Positions 1-11,360 of a DNA stretch of 58,000 nt are shown piece after piece; positions within the stretch are counted from its first letter, which is position 1, and each line of letters opens with the position of its first letter. The notes below the pieces were generated by a model. That model was given only the letters and a program-made list of their open reading frames with translations, was not told the origin of the DNA and did no database searches. Source of the stretch: Adiantum capillus-veneris (lineage: Eukaryota; Streptophyta; Polypodiopsida; Polypodiales; Pteridaceae); assembly GCA_014529385.2 (NCBI GenBank), contig CM043952.1, positions 67,287,870 through 67,345,869 of the forward strand, in the 5' to 3' direction. Both the position numbers and the translations under genes were made by a program.

Positions 1-1622
1 ACCGTGTAAGAATGAGAGATGGTGCATCCAGTGAATACTGGAATGGTGGCAGCATGTCTATGCTGAACCCATGTGCCTGAAACCATGATGCCATCTCCCC
101 ATACCAGCATGTTGTATCTCCTTGTATGGCTAGTTGTCGAGAGGACTCAAGTGCTATGCGAGCATATCTGTCTCTGGGAAGTTCCCATGTGCGGTTTATG
201 AAGGAGACTGATCTGGTGAGCACCTCCACCACTAGTGGGGGGGCCGCTAGCTCTGCGTGGATAATGGCCCGTGGTACTGATGCCTTGGCTCTAATGACCC
301 GCGAGATCATAGAGACGAGAGGTTTCTCCATGTTCCCCAATCCGTCTCTGCGACCCGACCTCCCGTGGTGATCTAAAGAGGGCCCCCATATCTCGGCCCG
401 ATAGAGCAATGCCGAAGCCACCAAGGTATCAAAGAGCCAGAGCTTCATCCGGGGTCCTGAAACTGAACCTGCGAACACATCCTCTCCAATCTACCCAGTG
501 CTGCATGGGCTCTAGTCAGTCTAGTCTCTGCTGCTCTTCTAAGTGAGAATGTGGGTCCGCAAAAAACCACTCCAAGGTAGGTGTAAGCGTCTGTGTACTC
601 CACAGTCTCCTCGCCCTATGTGAATGTAGGTGCTGACCTCCTGATCCACTGTGGGGTGGTATTAAACACCACAACCTTGGTTTTACTAAGGTTAACAGAC
701 AAACCACTTTCGTAGAGTATCCAGTTGACGTTGCATTCCCTCTGGGGATTCCGAGATCAACACAATATCATCAGCATATAACAGAAGTGGAATCCATGTC
801 CCTACCAGCTGTGCACCTTTATCCCCATCGCTGTCAATGTAGTCAGAAACCTCATCCACATACATATCGAAAAGAGTAGGAGAGAGCGGGCAGCCTTGCT
901 TCACCCCAATAGTGGAGTGAACCGGTGTAGAAAGTCCCTCCGGGGTGCGTACATGCCCTACTACTGATCTGTACAACGCCATGATTCCCCAAATGAGCTC
1001 TGTGGGTACTCCCATTTCCTGTAATATACGCATCAATCTAGCTCTGGGTACTGTGTCAAAAGCTTTGCAGAAGTCCACAAAGCTACAATAGATCCGTCTC
1101 CCATGAGATCTGCCTTCCTCGATGATGGCCCTGAGTGTGAAGATATGGTCAAGAGTAGAGAAGCCTCTCCTGAACCCTGCCTGCCCTGTTGCACGCATTC
1201 CTTCCCTCTCTGCCCATCTACTCAGCTATTGCTTAAGAATGGATGCATACAACCGTGCCAGTGTGTGCCCAATCATAATAGTGCGATAATTCCCAGGCTC
1301 CATGGGGTCTCCTGCCTTGAAGATAGGTACAATCGTAGATAGACTCCAACTGTCCGGTAGGCCCTCACACATGGCACGGTTAAACATAACTGCTAGAAGC
1401 TCTGCTAGTAGGTCTTTGGCATGCATGAAATGCTCAACGACTAGGCCATCATGATCATATGCTCTCCCAGTCCTCATCCTGTCAATGGCTTTTTTCACCA
1501 TCTCAGCGGTGAAAAAAGCATATGTGTGTGGGCATGGGCGGGGGGGTTGGGGAGGGGCGGTTGTCCAGGTACTGTGTACAAGGATGATGCGTACTGACCA
1601 CAGGTCTCTATGGAGGAAATTG

Positions 1623-1667
<45 letters not shown>

Positions 1668-2945
1668 GCTTTGAAAGAGCCGCCATGCCTCCCGCGAGTC
1701 CTGACTCAAGAATAGCTGATAAAGATCCTGCTCGAGTCGAGCCAAGAAAGCTCTCTTTTTCCGCCGTACCAGGCGTCGGAAGTCAATCTGTGACTGTTTG
1801 TGAGTGACATCCCCCAAAAGCACCTCCCTCTGAAGTTTGGCTCTAGTCTGGCGGCACTCCTCATCGTACCAGCTGTTCTGGGGCATGCTTCCTGATCGGC
1901 GGCTCTGCTCAGGCTGGGTGTGTGGGTATGCTTCTGTTGCTGCCTCATGCAATGTCTGTGTCAGTATAGTAGTTAGCTCCTCCAAAGGTCGCCCCGGGTC
2001 CTCAGTGCATAGGCGTCTGTAGATCCCGTCCATGTATACAGAATCCGTCTCCCGTGTGAACGTGTAGCAAGTAGGGGCTGCTACCCGTGGCCCGTGTGCT
2101 ACATTGAACTGGAAAGAGATGGTCATCAACACCAGAGCATGATCTACTGCTACCCCGACTGGTCTGGGCCCAACTATGAGATCCTGGATACTAGCGATGA
2201 GATTCGGCTGTGCCATGACATAGTCCACTGTGCTGGCTCCATGTCTGTGTGGGAAGCATGTAAAACCTCCTGCAACAGGAAATCTCTGTAGGCCGTTCAA
2301 GATGGCCAATCCATGTGCAGTGCCCATGTCTATCAAGTGTCGCCCATACTCAGTATATTCCACATCGTGTGATAGTCTGGACAGGCCCGTCTCCATGACA
2401 TCTAGCTCTCTTGGCATCTCCTCTGAAGTATGATAAAACACTGCCTGGTGATGGGCAGTCCTAGCATTGAAGTCCCCTAGTATGATAATGTCACCATCTC
2501 TAGAGAACTCCCATATGTCATCATCTAGAATAGAGAAAGGGGACTGTCCTCTGGGTGATGCATAAACTGATGTACTCGGGGGAAAGTAGCAAATAGCTAG
2601 GTAGAGATATCTACTTGTCTCTGCTTTCAATCTCACCCACATGTACCTAGCCTATTCATCTCTGCGGGCTATATGTATCAGTGGCTGCAGATCCTCTCTA
2701 AATAACATTGCCACTCCCCCCGAGCCCCGTCCTCTGTGCTCTGAGCGTGTCTCCTGTCTGTAAGCTGTCTCCCACCTGTATCCACTGATGTGAGGCATGG
2801 GTTGCCCACGGGTCTGGTGTGTCTCAAAGTAAAAGATGATGTCTCTTCCAGTGAAGCTATCCTCAAAAGCACCTACATCAAGACGCATAGATCCATTACA
2901 GTTCCAGCCAGCCACTTTGAGTGTGGTCCCATAAGTCTCGCACCG
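1..2945 (-). pseudogene. LINE-TC copy 1 ORF2: AP endonuclease and reverse transcriptase, broken
   Basis: ORF2 follows ORF1 in the same frame after one TGA. The endonuclease starts at WNCNG (near 2905), with RGSGGVAMLF and GDFNART downstream. The RT has GFRRGFSTLDHIF, the FVDFCKAFD block, GVKQGCPLSPTLF and YADDIVLIS (active-site aspartates present, near 800-750). Breaks: an in-frame TAG after IARRDE near 2649, a frame change at the 43-G run, an in-frame TAG near 1223 where copy 2 has CAG, and a further shift near 700. The C-terminal part, related to the region that ends in a CCHC-like motif in copy 2, runs out at position 1. Confidence 0.88.
1624..1666. repeat. Homopolymer run of 43 G (poly-C in the LINE sense strand)
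   Basis: Lies inside ORF2 between the endonuclease and RT domains and reads as a proline tract. Copy 3 has no such run at the matching place. Copy 2 begins just 3' of the matching place, with CTCCCCTCCCCCAG. The exact length may be an assembly or sequencing estimate. Confidence 0.95.
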
Positions 2946-3839
2946 TCATGTGGAGCATCGCTCTAGTATTACCACTTTTCCATCTCGGTAAAAGGCAATC
3001 TTGCCTTTTCCCCTTGCCGCTCTAATTTCCGGCATTACTTCCTGCATATGGACGATCTGTGAGAGGGTGAGATCATCCCCGAGAAAGATGCTAGTCTCTT
3101 TAAGAGTTGGTCTTTTCTTCAAGAAGGACTTCTTCGCTTCCATGGAGGGAAAACGGAGGATGAGTGCTCTTTCTTTTGAGGTTTCTCCATTGCTTCTATT
3201 TTTCTTTATGTTGCCCACTTTCCATGCCCTTGTGTGCGTCGGCTCATGCACCCCCATCAAGGCTGTGAGTTCTTTTACTTCTTCGTCAACATTGCCTTTG
3301 TCTTTAAGACCGCAAATTCTAACATGTAAAGCGCGCATCCGTCTCCTTTGTTCCTCCTCTAGTGTTTGATTAATGATAGTGGGTGTGGACGTGGGCGTTA
3401 ACTCCTTGCCTTTTCCTTTCTTGGCCACCTTGATCCATTTCTCGGCTTCATCAACCTGCTGTTGAGTTTTGGTAAGAACATCCACCCAAGAAGTCGTCAT
3501 TTCTTTGTGTTGCTCTTCTCCCTCTTTGATGGCCCGTACTTGCTCCTTGATTGTGTTGATTTCTTCGATTACTGAGGGTTGCAGTTCGCCCTCTTCCAGC
3601 GTATTTCTTGATCGGGCTTCGGCGAGATCTTTCTTGAGCGACGCAATCTCTGCCTCTTGAGTCGTCACTCGGTCTTCCAGCGTACTTATCTTGCTCTCTT
3701 GGATCAGCATGCGTCCTTCGAGTATGTTTATTGTGCCCCAGAGCTTGCGGTTCATCTTGGTAGTGGCCTCCGTCATTTCCTCTTTGCACTTTTGTATGGC
3801 ATTCTCTAGGGCGTCGGCTTTATCGTTCAGCTTCCTCAT
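2946..3839 (-). CDS. LINE-TC copy 1 ORF1 protein, coiled coil plus RNA-binding module
   Basis: Intact 297-residue frame beginning MRKLNDKADALENAI. Residues about 1-130 are heptad-rich and charged, predicted coiled coil. Residues about 165-295 resemble the RRM plus C-terminal domain of L1-type ORF1 proteins: a segment RRRMRALHVRICGL, then ERALILRFPSMEAKKSFL, then ARGKGKIAFYRDGKVVI near the end. Such proteins trimerise and coat the LINE RNA. No CCHC knuckle is present, unlike ORF1 of most plant L1 elements. The stop is TGA, followed by CGG, and the next frame (ORF2) continues in phase. The domain assignment is from motif recognition, not a search. Confidence 0.8.
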   Translation of the reverse strand: MRKLNDKADALENAIQKCKEEMTEATTKMNRKLWGTINILEGRMLIQESKISTLEDRVTTQEAEIASLKKDLAEARSRNTLEEGELQPSVIEEINTIKEQVRAIKEGEEQHKEMTTSWVDVLTKTQQQVDEAEKWIKVAKKGKGKELTPTSTPTIINQTLEEEQRRRMRALHVRICGLKDKGNVDEEVKELTALMGVHEPTHTRAWKVGNIKKNRSNGETSKERALILRFPSMEAKKSFLKKRPTLKETSIFLGDDLTLSQIVHMQEVMPEIRAARGKGKIAFYRDGKVVILERCST

Positions 3840-4035
3840 GCTTGATCGCCATCCGTCAAGGGGTCCCTAAGCGTACATGTGCACCCACACTAGTAGCAGG
3901 CACGGCAGCTGGACGAGTGGGGTGGCGTGGAGCTACGAGAGAGTGCAGACGAGAGATAGAGAGAGGGGGGAGGGGGATATCAAAAGGAATAAAATGAAAT
4001 GATATATTAGAGTGCAGACGAGAGAGGGAGGGGGG

Positions 4036-4240
4036 TATCAAGAAAGAAAAAAGAAAATAAAATAAATAAAATGGAATGAAGTGATATGCTAACGTCTTCA
4101 AAAGGTCAAATTGACCTATGAGAGCCAGTTTATACACCAACAGACTCCCGTATCCCGGCCCCAAAAAATAAATAGATGAGAAAGAAAGATTTTATTAACG
4201 TCTTCGAAAGGCTGAACTTAGTCTATGATACAGATCAAAT
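4036..4240 (-). mobile_element. Two decayed LINE-TC 3' tails
   Basis: On the minus strand 4140-4036 reads as the conserved tail: CTCATAGGTCAATTTGACC, then TTTTGAAGACGTTAGCATA, then CATTCCATTTTATT. A second, more diverged tail (AACGTCTTCGAAAGGCT and TCTATGATACAGATC on the plus strand) lies at about 4190-4240. Both are truncated to little more than the 3' end and stand upstream of LINE copy 1 in the same orientation. Confidence 0.7.
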
Positions 4241-4713
4241 GTATATGTGGTATAGCCTCTGTTTTAGGGAGTATTTCTGCCAAATTTTAGAGAGAGAAAT
4301 TTCAAAGAAACTCTGCCTGGAAAGAGAAAGATGTTTAGAAAGAAAATACTCTGGAGAGAAAAAACAGGTTTAGCAAGAGAAATCATCTCTACAGAGCAGA
4401 GAAAGAATCTAAAGAGAGAAAGTTCAATGCCAGAATTCAGGCTTTGACACAGTTTGGCACGGATCACCTTCCTGGAGAGAAAATACATATAGATGGATGC
4501 AATTGCATCTTTGACACAAGCTCCAATGGTGCCAAAAAATGATCACTCCCATAAGAGTAGTGGTGCTTGAAATGCACACTCATTCAAAGGATACAAATAT
4601 TGCTGTGAATGTGTTGGCCATAACTTGTTTTTCTCACAAGATGCAAACCAATTTATAGATAAGCCATTTAAATAGTCATGATACTTATTTCGGAAATTTC
4701 CTCCAGGACTCAC
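4241..4713. other. VPS13 intron sequence, nothing recognised
   Basis: Downstream of the last VPS13 exon in the window (donor GTGAGT at 4713). AT-rich, with several GAGAGAAA-type purine stretches. No exon, RNA gene or clear transposon part was found. Confidence 0.5.
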
Positions 4714-6652
4714 CAGATAAGATTCCAGGAAGCCCATGTTTCTCAGCACCCGTCACTGGAGACTGTAGCAACCCAGTGAGGCCCTGCCAATGAAACAAGA
4801 GGACCCATGAAAACAAGAGGCCAGTATGATATAACCAATTAGTTCAGGGCAGTTGCACTTGTAAAGCAGAAACACACACCTCTAGCAATTCGCTAATCAC
4901 ACCATAATCTTGAAACCCAGGATCTTGCTGATGTCCTAGTGCCAAACTCGTTACACCCTGCACCAATTTTAACCAATACTTTAACAGCACAATGCAGACT
5001 CAGAAAACATGGACGTGCACATATATCAACAACAACACGACAACCGTACTTACCTTTTTTGCTACCCTGCTAATTAATGTTGCAGCATTACTGACGGCAA
5101 ATACTGTATTGTTCACCAGACTTTGAGTTCCTTCAGCAAAACCTCCAACCAGTTGTCTTGGACTCTGCTTAGATACGCATTCAATCTTTGCTACATTGGA
5201 TAAACTTGACCTGAGTATTAGCACTACAAGTCAGAGCACCTGTACAAAGCTCTTTGCTGGTGCAGCAACGAAGTCATGAACACCTGATCCTAAGCTCTTC
5301 ATGAAGCCCATAGGGTTTCCCAGAAATCCCGCAGAACCAAGAATCTAGAATTCAAATCGGTGGAGTAAGCAGTGGGAAAAAGTAACTTCACAAGATAGAA
5401 AGTCCATTCTTATTCTGTCCTTTGTTCCAACATCAAAATGAAAGAAGAAACAGTCTTCATTAATTTTCTCTAGTCTTTGTTCCAACATCAATGATGCAGT
5501 ATTACCTTGTAGATTTCATGTAGCAATTGCCGAGTGTAGTGCCTGACAATCATCCCCCTGATTGCATCCCATCGCGCTAAGGGATGCGCAATAGAAAGTT
5601 CTCGCAATTGAACAGGAGCTCCCTCAATGTCAAACAATGCCATTAAGCTTCGCTGCAAATGCCAGCAGTCATGATACTACCTTTCTCTCATATCAATCAA
5701 TCTACTAAGATAATTTCTCCAAAGGACAATTACCTGCACAAATGGTCCTGATTCCCCAAGAAAACTGTGCGACTGTCTAACAGACACATGCCTGTCTGTC
5801 CATGGAATGCTAGAGAAGCTGAACCAGTCCAAGTTTTTGCATGAGAGACCATGTCTTCCCCGTAAAATTGAAGAAACACAAACATCAAGGGAAAGGTGCA
5901 TACTTTACCTTACAGTTACCTCAATGGGTGCTATTGACAGAGACTCTATGTACACTTTTTTCCCACCTCTTGCTAAGAAGAGAACTTTTAAACTTTGACT
6001 ATGCAAACAATGAACTGCTCGAGCAGGCCAGCACCTGTATATTGCTTCAAATTTCAGGGTCTTCAGAACATGGAGTTGAGTGCTTTTTGGGTCCAACAGT
6101 AGCCTATATTTATCAAAAGCCATAGTACTGCTCTCAGCTAAAAAGCTGGACTGAGCATTATTGTCTTGCTGCACTGTATGAAAGCCCATATCATGTGAAC
6201 CTCTAAAAAACTTGATTAAGCAGCTGACTATTTGTTCATCTAGCTGCACTTCAATTGGAGCTAATCTGCACCAAGATAACATTTCTTCAAACAAATAACT
6301 AGAGAAAAGTAATGGAATGAAAGAAAACAAACACAAAACAGCACCGAGCATGTATTTTTTGGAAACAATCTACAGAGCTCACGAAGTGCCTCCACTTTGC
6401 AACCACTAAGGTAAAAGCTGATTGATCTGAAAAAACTCCGGCGCTTTTTGAGGATCCTCCTAATGATCCCTCCTCCTTTGCAAGGGTTGATTCATTCAAG
6501 CAGCACACACCAGCCAGAACCATGACAGGATATTGAGCAAGTGGGAGCTGATTATCAAACTGAATATACGAGACACTTAAGTTCAAATTTTGTTCATGAG
6601 GACTCTGCAACAGCTGCAATGTGACCTCTTTGGCAGTGGCAAATAGGATTTC
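4714..6652 (-). CDS. VPS13: VPS13-type lipid-transfer protein, exons after the giant intron (C-terminal region)
   Basis: Eight minus-strand exons join in phase: 6652-6345, 6265-5909, 5818-5734, 5652-5506, 5344-5240, 5164-5054, 4957-4880, 4783-4714. Each has AG/GT borders, most with a good consensus (CAG acceptors; donors GTAAGT, GTAATT, GTGAGT). Recognisable VPS13_C blocks are YIQFDNQLPLAQYPVMV, KKVYIESLSIAPIEVTVS, RSLMALFDIEGAPVQL, RHYTRQLLHEIYK, GNPMGFMKSLGSG, GGFAEGTQSLVNNTVF, GLTGLLQSPVTGAEKHGLPG. VPS13 proteins form long grooved rods that move lipid between membranes at contact sites, and the C-terminal part helps attach to the target membrane. Two introns are only 75 and 79 bp. No frameshift or stop was found in the joined frame. 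The last exons lie beyond position 1. The family is clear; the paralog is not assigned. Confidence 0.93.
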
Positions 6653-7420
6653 CTGTGATTAAACGTTCAAGAATGAGCACACTTATTTCTGTTAAAATAA
6701 TGATTAATTGCTGTTAAGGAACAAATAATAAACGTTACATCCAACCAGCAAAAAATATGACCTCACATGCTTAAACAAAATTTGTGCTACTCATTCCTTT
6801 CCCCATTTTTGAAATATTTTAGTCCTGTTTTGCACTGCAAGCTCACAGAAGCTGACTGGTGCAGTCCTTGACCCTGCAGCAAGGTGTTTATCCTTTTACA
6901 GTTTATTTTCTTGGTGTTGTGCACCTCTGCGATGTAATTTAATATGAAGCCATCATCATAAACATTCAGGGACCAGCACAGTGCTTCTAAGCTGTAATAT
7001 AAGGGTTGCAACTGATGGTCATAAGCGAACGCATAGTTGCCATGCGTGACAATAACAGTGGATCAGAATTGACCAAATCAACTTAAAGTAAGTTTTTAAA
7101 AAGGAGAAATGAATAGTGCTATTCCATGCATGGGGTCGATGCGGATTGAGCTGCAATCGCTACTTGCTGTGCTTCCTCCCCACGTGCTTGCCCCCCGCTC
7201 GCCTATGGTGAGTGGCAGCTGGCTCTGTCAGAATGTGGAGTATTTGGGTCTCCCGAACTAGTGCTTCATATGCAGATAGATGGGCCATCTTGCAAAGGCA
7301 TGTCCTCGCAGGAGACCTCGACCGGAACTTCTTCAGAGATGGGAGGTCAATCATTTGATGGTTGGAAGCAGGTACATGGCCATCGCCGCCAAGGACGAGC
7401 TCGCCACACGGTCCCCTTGG
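6653..7420. other. Intron stretch without recognised features
   Basis: AT-rich sequence next to the acceptor of the giant intron. No coding frame with family resemblance, RNA gene or clear repeat was seen on either strand. Confidence 0.5.
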
Positions 7421-7424
7421 TGAG

Positions 7425-7852
7425 CAAGATACTTCTGAGGAGCTGCTGACGTGGAAGGTCTGTATGGATTTTCCATAAATTGCGCTGCTGTGTTGATGTG
7501 GCAGGCTGTATGGATTTTTTAAAATTACGCTGGTTGCTTTTGGGAGTCCCCAGTGCTAGCTTTTGAGAGCAAATGCTTTTGGGTTTGGTGTTTTTGAACT
7601 AATGCTTTTTGGGGCTCTGCTTTTGAGCATCCCTTGTAAGTTTATAAGAGCCCCTGGGGACTCACGCTGCCGAGCATTTGGACGCAAAGGTCCGTCGGGA
7701 GATGTTCCTTGCAATGATTAATGATAAAGAAATTCCGAAAGGGACACTAGACTTTGGGGCCAATACGTCTAGGCACGGAACTACGCCGGGCCGTGTCTAC
7801 TTCTCTCTCTATCCCGCCAAACAAACCCCCCCCCCCCCCCCCCCTCCCCCCC
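7425..7852 (+). mobile_element. Decayed LTR-like sequence
   Basis: Shares the order of landmarks of the main LTR family at low identity: TGCTGACGTGG, then GTGGCAGGCTGTATGGATTT, a stretch of GCTTTTGG repeats, TTATAAGAGCCCC, and AAAGAAATTCCGAAAGGG followed by TTTGGGGCCAATAC. The last block matches the family's ATAAAGAAATACCGAAAGGG region. It ends in a run of 19 C, a T and 7 C (7826-7852). Target duplications are not visible. It is probably an older or related LTR family. Confidence 0.5.
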
Positions 7853-7876
7853 AAATTCCGAATCAACTTCAGATTC

Positions 7877-8210
7877 ATTTCCTTTCTCCTTAGTGTTTTA
7901 GGGTTAGTGTTAGTGTTAGTTCTTTGTAATTTCCGTACTCAGACATGATATCAGATTCACCAATTGTAACTTTTTCGGTCTCATAGATCATTTTGGCCTT
8001 TCGAAGACGTTAATATAACATTTCATTTCATTTCTCTCTCTCTCTCTGACTTTGTATCAGATCCACCACATTGTAGCTTTCTGGTCTCATAGGTCACTTT
8101 GGCCTTTTGAAGACGTTAATATAACATTTCTTTTTTTTTCTCTCTCTCTCTCTCTCTCTGGTCTCATAGGTCACTCTGGCCTTTTGAGGATGTTAATATA
8201 ACATTTCATT

Positions 8211-8306
<96 letters not shown>
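7877..8306 (+). mobile_element. Three LINE-TC 3' tails joined head to tail
   Basis: Three successive tails, each with GACGTTAATATAACATTTC (one as GATGTTAATATAACATTTC) and a TC run: about 7877-8048, 8049-8158 and 8159-8306. The second begins TGACTTTGTATCAG and the third GGTCTCATAGGTC, both directly after the TC run of the preceding tail. Each is a strongly 5'-truncated insertion placed in the TC tract of its neighbour, all in the same orientation. Confidence 0.85.
8214..8306. repeat. (TC)n microsatellite, about 93 bp
   Basis: Uninterrupted CT dinucleotides following CATTTCATTTCAT. It is the 3' tail of one LINE copy and the point where LINE copy 2 begins. Confidence 0.98.
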
Positions 8307-8309
<3 letters not shown>

Positions 8310-10933
8310 AGCACTCCCCTCCCCCAGTGATTACTTCTCCTGATGTGTGGGGCCAGTATGCGGCATCGTTATATACGGTTCCTGGGCAGGATCCCCTTCC
8401 AGATCCTACAGAGCCATGTCCACCTACGAGCACCTTCTTTACCACTGAGATGGTAAAGAGAGCCATTGACAGGATGAGGACCCGGAGGGCTTACGATCAT
8501 GACGGTCTAGTAGCGGAGCACTTTATACATGCTAGGGATATGCTGATGGAGGTTCTTGCAGTGTTGTTCAATCGTGCCATGTGTGAGGGATTACCTGAGA
8601 CTTGGAGGTTGTCTACTATTGTGCCTATATTCAAGGCAGGTGATCCTACAGAGCCTGGAAATTACCGCACTATTATGGTTGGACACACACTGGCACGATT
8701 GTATGCATCCATTATTGAGCAGCAGTTGAGTAACTGGGCAGAGGGTGAGGGTGTACGGGCAAAGGGACAGGCAGGTTTCAGGAGGGGTTTCTCCACTCTT
8801 GACCATATTCTGACACTCAGAGCTATCATTGAGGAGGGCAGGTCACATGGGAGACGGATTTATTGTAGCTTTGTGGATTTCCGCAAAGCATTTGACATGG
8901 TACCGAGAGCTCGACTGATGCGCAGACTGCAGGAGATGGGGGTGCCCACAGTGTTGATTTGGGGGATTATGGCTTTATACAGATCAGTGATGGGACATGT
9001 ACGCACCCCAGAGGGGATATCTGACTTAGTTCACTCCACTATCGGGTGAAACAGGGTTGCCCATTGTCTCCTACTCTATTTGGTATGTATGTTGATGAGG
9101 TGTCTGATTACATTGACAGAGAGGGTGATAGAGGTGCCCAGCTGGCAGGGACGTGGATCCCATTGTTGTTATATGCTGATGATATTGTCTTGATCTCTGA
9201 CTCACCAGAGGGTATGCAGCGACAGTTGGATGCATTACACAGTTTTGCAGAGGATAGTGGATTGTCTGTAAACCTTGGTAAAACCAAGGTCATGGTGTTT
9301 AACACCACACCGCAGTGGATCAGGAGATCGGCACCGACCTTCACGTATGGTCAAGAGATTGTGGAGTATACAGATGCATACACTTACCTTGGGATAGTCT
9401 TCACTGGGCCGAGGTTTTCTTTGGGAGAGCAGCAAAGACTAGACTGACCAGAGCTTATGCGGCCTTGGGAGGCTTGGAGAGGATGTGTTCGCAGGTTCAG
9501 TTCCAGGAACCTCGGACAAAGTTATGGCTCTTTGATACTTTAGTAGCCTCAGCTATGATGTATGGGGTACAGGTATGGGGACCTTCTGTAGGCCAGGATG
9601 GTTGGAGACGTATGGAGAGGCCCTTGGTATCTATGATCTCCCGATTGATTAGAGCCAAGGCCTCCGTACCTCACGCGATCATTCGAGCAGAGCTAGCTGC
9701 CCCCCCCATGGAGATTGAGGCGCTTACCAGATCAGTGTCCTTTGTGCACAGCCTATGGGATACTACTAGAGACAGATATGCTAGATTGGCCCTTGAGTCT
9801 TCCAGACAGTTAGCTCTACAGGGGGACACTTCATGTTGGTATGCACAGATGACTTCATGGTTTCAGACGCATGGCTTCACCATGGACAGGTTGCCCCCTT
9901 TCCAGTATTCTCTTCAGGCACCCTCGCTGTCTCTTACACGGGTGGAGATCACTAGACTCATTCGTCAGGACCTGATCCAGCTCGACACCATGAGGACATG
10001 GATAGAGCCGCCTCAGGAGTTGAGCACGAAGATGGCTTTCTATAGAGAGCATCTTCTCCACCTCACAGGAGATGGGTTTGTGATTCGACCCAGCTACATG
10101 GACACACATATGTCTCATGGTTTGCGTTGTGCCATTGGTCAGATACGCACATCCTCACATCAGCTCGAGATTGAGACCGGTAGATTCAGAGGGATACCAG
10201 CAGACAGCAGGATATGCCGATTATGCCAGAGAGAGCCAGAGACAGAGTTGCACTACATATGTCATTGCACAGTGTTCTATGAGATACGGGGGCGTTTCCA
10301 CTGCTTATTCAGAGAGGGTTTTGGTCCTCTATCTAGGGTCATGAGTTATGAGGATCAGAGATGTCTTGGACTATATCTACTTGAGTTACACAGGTATAGA
10401 GACACTTTACTGGGGAGAGCTAGAGAGAGGCAGTCCCAGAGACACATTACAGATTTCTTTTCACTAGATATGGGACAGCCAGAGGAGCAGCCACCACTGC
10501 AGAGCTCGTCCCACACTCATTCGACCACTACTGGCACTCTCATCGACCGAGCATTGGAGCTACAGAGATACAGACGACCGCGACTGAGGAGAGGAGCTAC
10601 ACAGCATCGACGGAGACTACAACAGAAGATTCGAGCCATACTCTCTCGACATCCAGAGTGCAGATGAGGATGGATCCTCACCATTTCTTCCATCTTTGTT
10701 TCACACACTGTTACATCCAGTTTACCGGGTACCTATTGTATCAGCTGCTACACCCACGTAGTTTTAGATTGTAGTAGTAGTAGTAGTATTTTGTTCCACT
10801 TCTAGTTCTTTTGTACCCAGACATGGTATTAGATTCACTATTTTGTAACTGATTGGTCTCATAGGTCATTTTGGCCTTTTGAAGACGTTAATATAACATT
10901 TCATTTCATTTCATTTCTCTCTCTCTCTCTCTC
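8307..10933 (+). mobile_element. LINE-TC copy 2, 5'-truncated with complete 3' end
   Basis: Starts directly after a (TC)n tract at GAGAGCACTCCCCTCCCCC, inside ORF2 just before the RT domain. It runs through RT, the C-terminal domain and the 3' untranslated region (with a TAG trinucleotide run near 10773) to the conserved tail and a TC run at 10917-10933. It is the best reference in the window for the 3' half of the family. Confidence 0.92.
8327..10667 (+). pseudogene. LINE-TC copy 2 ORF2, RT and C-terminal domain, two frameshifts
   Basis: The RT blocks are TSTFFTTEMVKRAIDRM, GQAGFRRGFSTLDHILTL, the FVDFRKAFD block, KQGCPLSPTLFGMYVDE and LLLYADDIVLIS. The C-terminal segment carries CRLCQREPETELHYICHC, a C-X2-C-X8-H-X3-C pattern like the zinc-binding end of several LINE ORF2 proteins. 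It then ends basic (RRGATQHRRRLQQKIRA). One missing G after ACTATCGGG near 9049 shifts the frame inside the RT, and a second shift lies near 9430. The endonuclease is absent because of the 5' truncation. Confidence 0.88.
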
Positions 10934-11027
10934 TGACTTTGTATCAGATCCACCACTTTGTAACTTTCGGGTCTCATAGGTCATTATGGCCTTTTGAAGA
11001 CGTTAATATAACATTTCATTTCATTTC

Positions 11028-11062
<35 letters not shown>
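10934..11062 (+). mobile_element. LINE-TC 3' tail only
   Basis: Begins TGACTTTGTATCAGATCC immediately after the TC run of copy 2, carries the conserved CTCATAGGTC...GACGTTAATATAACATTTC tail, and ends in another TC run. Its first base is at the same tail position as the piece at 8049, a repeated truncation point with CTCTGA microhomology to the TC tract. Confidence 0.85.
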
Positions 11063-11065
<3 letters not shown>

Positions 11066-11152
11066 GCGCGCTGCTCCCTGCGCGTTGCTCCCTCCTGCGC
11101 GCTGCCTCCCCTGCGCGCTGCCCCACCCCTGTGCGCTGCTCCCTCCTGCGCG

Positions 11153-11202
<50 letters not shown>

Positions 11203-11326
11203 TGTGCGCTGCTCCCTGCACGCCAAGACGACCAGCCCATCCATTGAGCACACACACCCCATCCCCATCCCCTGCCCGCTGCCCCCTCCTCTCTGACCGT
11301 CTTGTTTATTGCCGTACCCGCAGCCA

Positions 11327-11360
<34 letters not shown>

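Larger units (their letters stand above)
1..4035 (-). mobile_element. LINE-TC copy 1, 3' end cut by the window edge
   Basis: Non-LTR retrotransposon read on the minus strand: 5' leader (about 4035-3840), ORF1, one stop codon, then ORF2 running off the left edge. Position 1 corresponds to the C-terminal third of ORF2 by comparison with the plus-strand copy at 8307-10933. The leader holds two copies of a TC-rich segment ending in TCTCGTCTGCACTCT. Directly upstream (4036-4140) is the 3' tail of another copy in the same orientation, which is the arrangement of the whole family in this window. The copy is dead: two nonsense codons and a frame change at a 43-G run. It lies in a VPS13 intron in the same orientation as the gene. 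Confidence 0.9.

Noticed and set aside
1485-1715. Poly-glycine and poly-proline frames over the G/C homopolymers (also at 11021-11257)
   Set aside because: By-products of the homopolymer runs. Only the minus-strand proline reading at 1624 lies in a real gene, LINE ORF2.
5905-6351. The minus-strand frame from 6351 as one continuous exon
   Set aside because: Its first residues are intronic. Comparison with the VPS13 order and phase supports an acceptor at 6266/6265 and a 79-bp intron from 6344.
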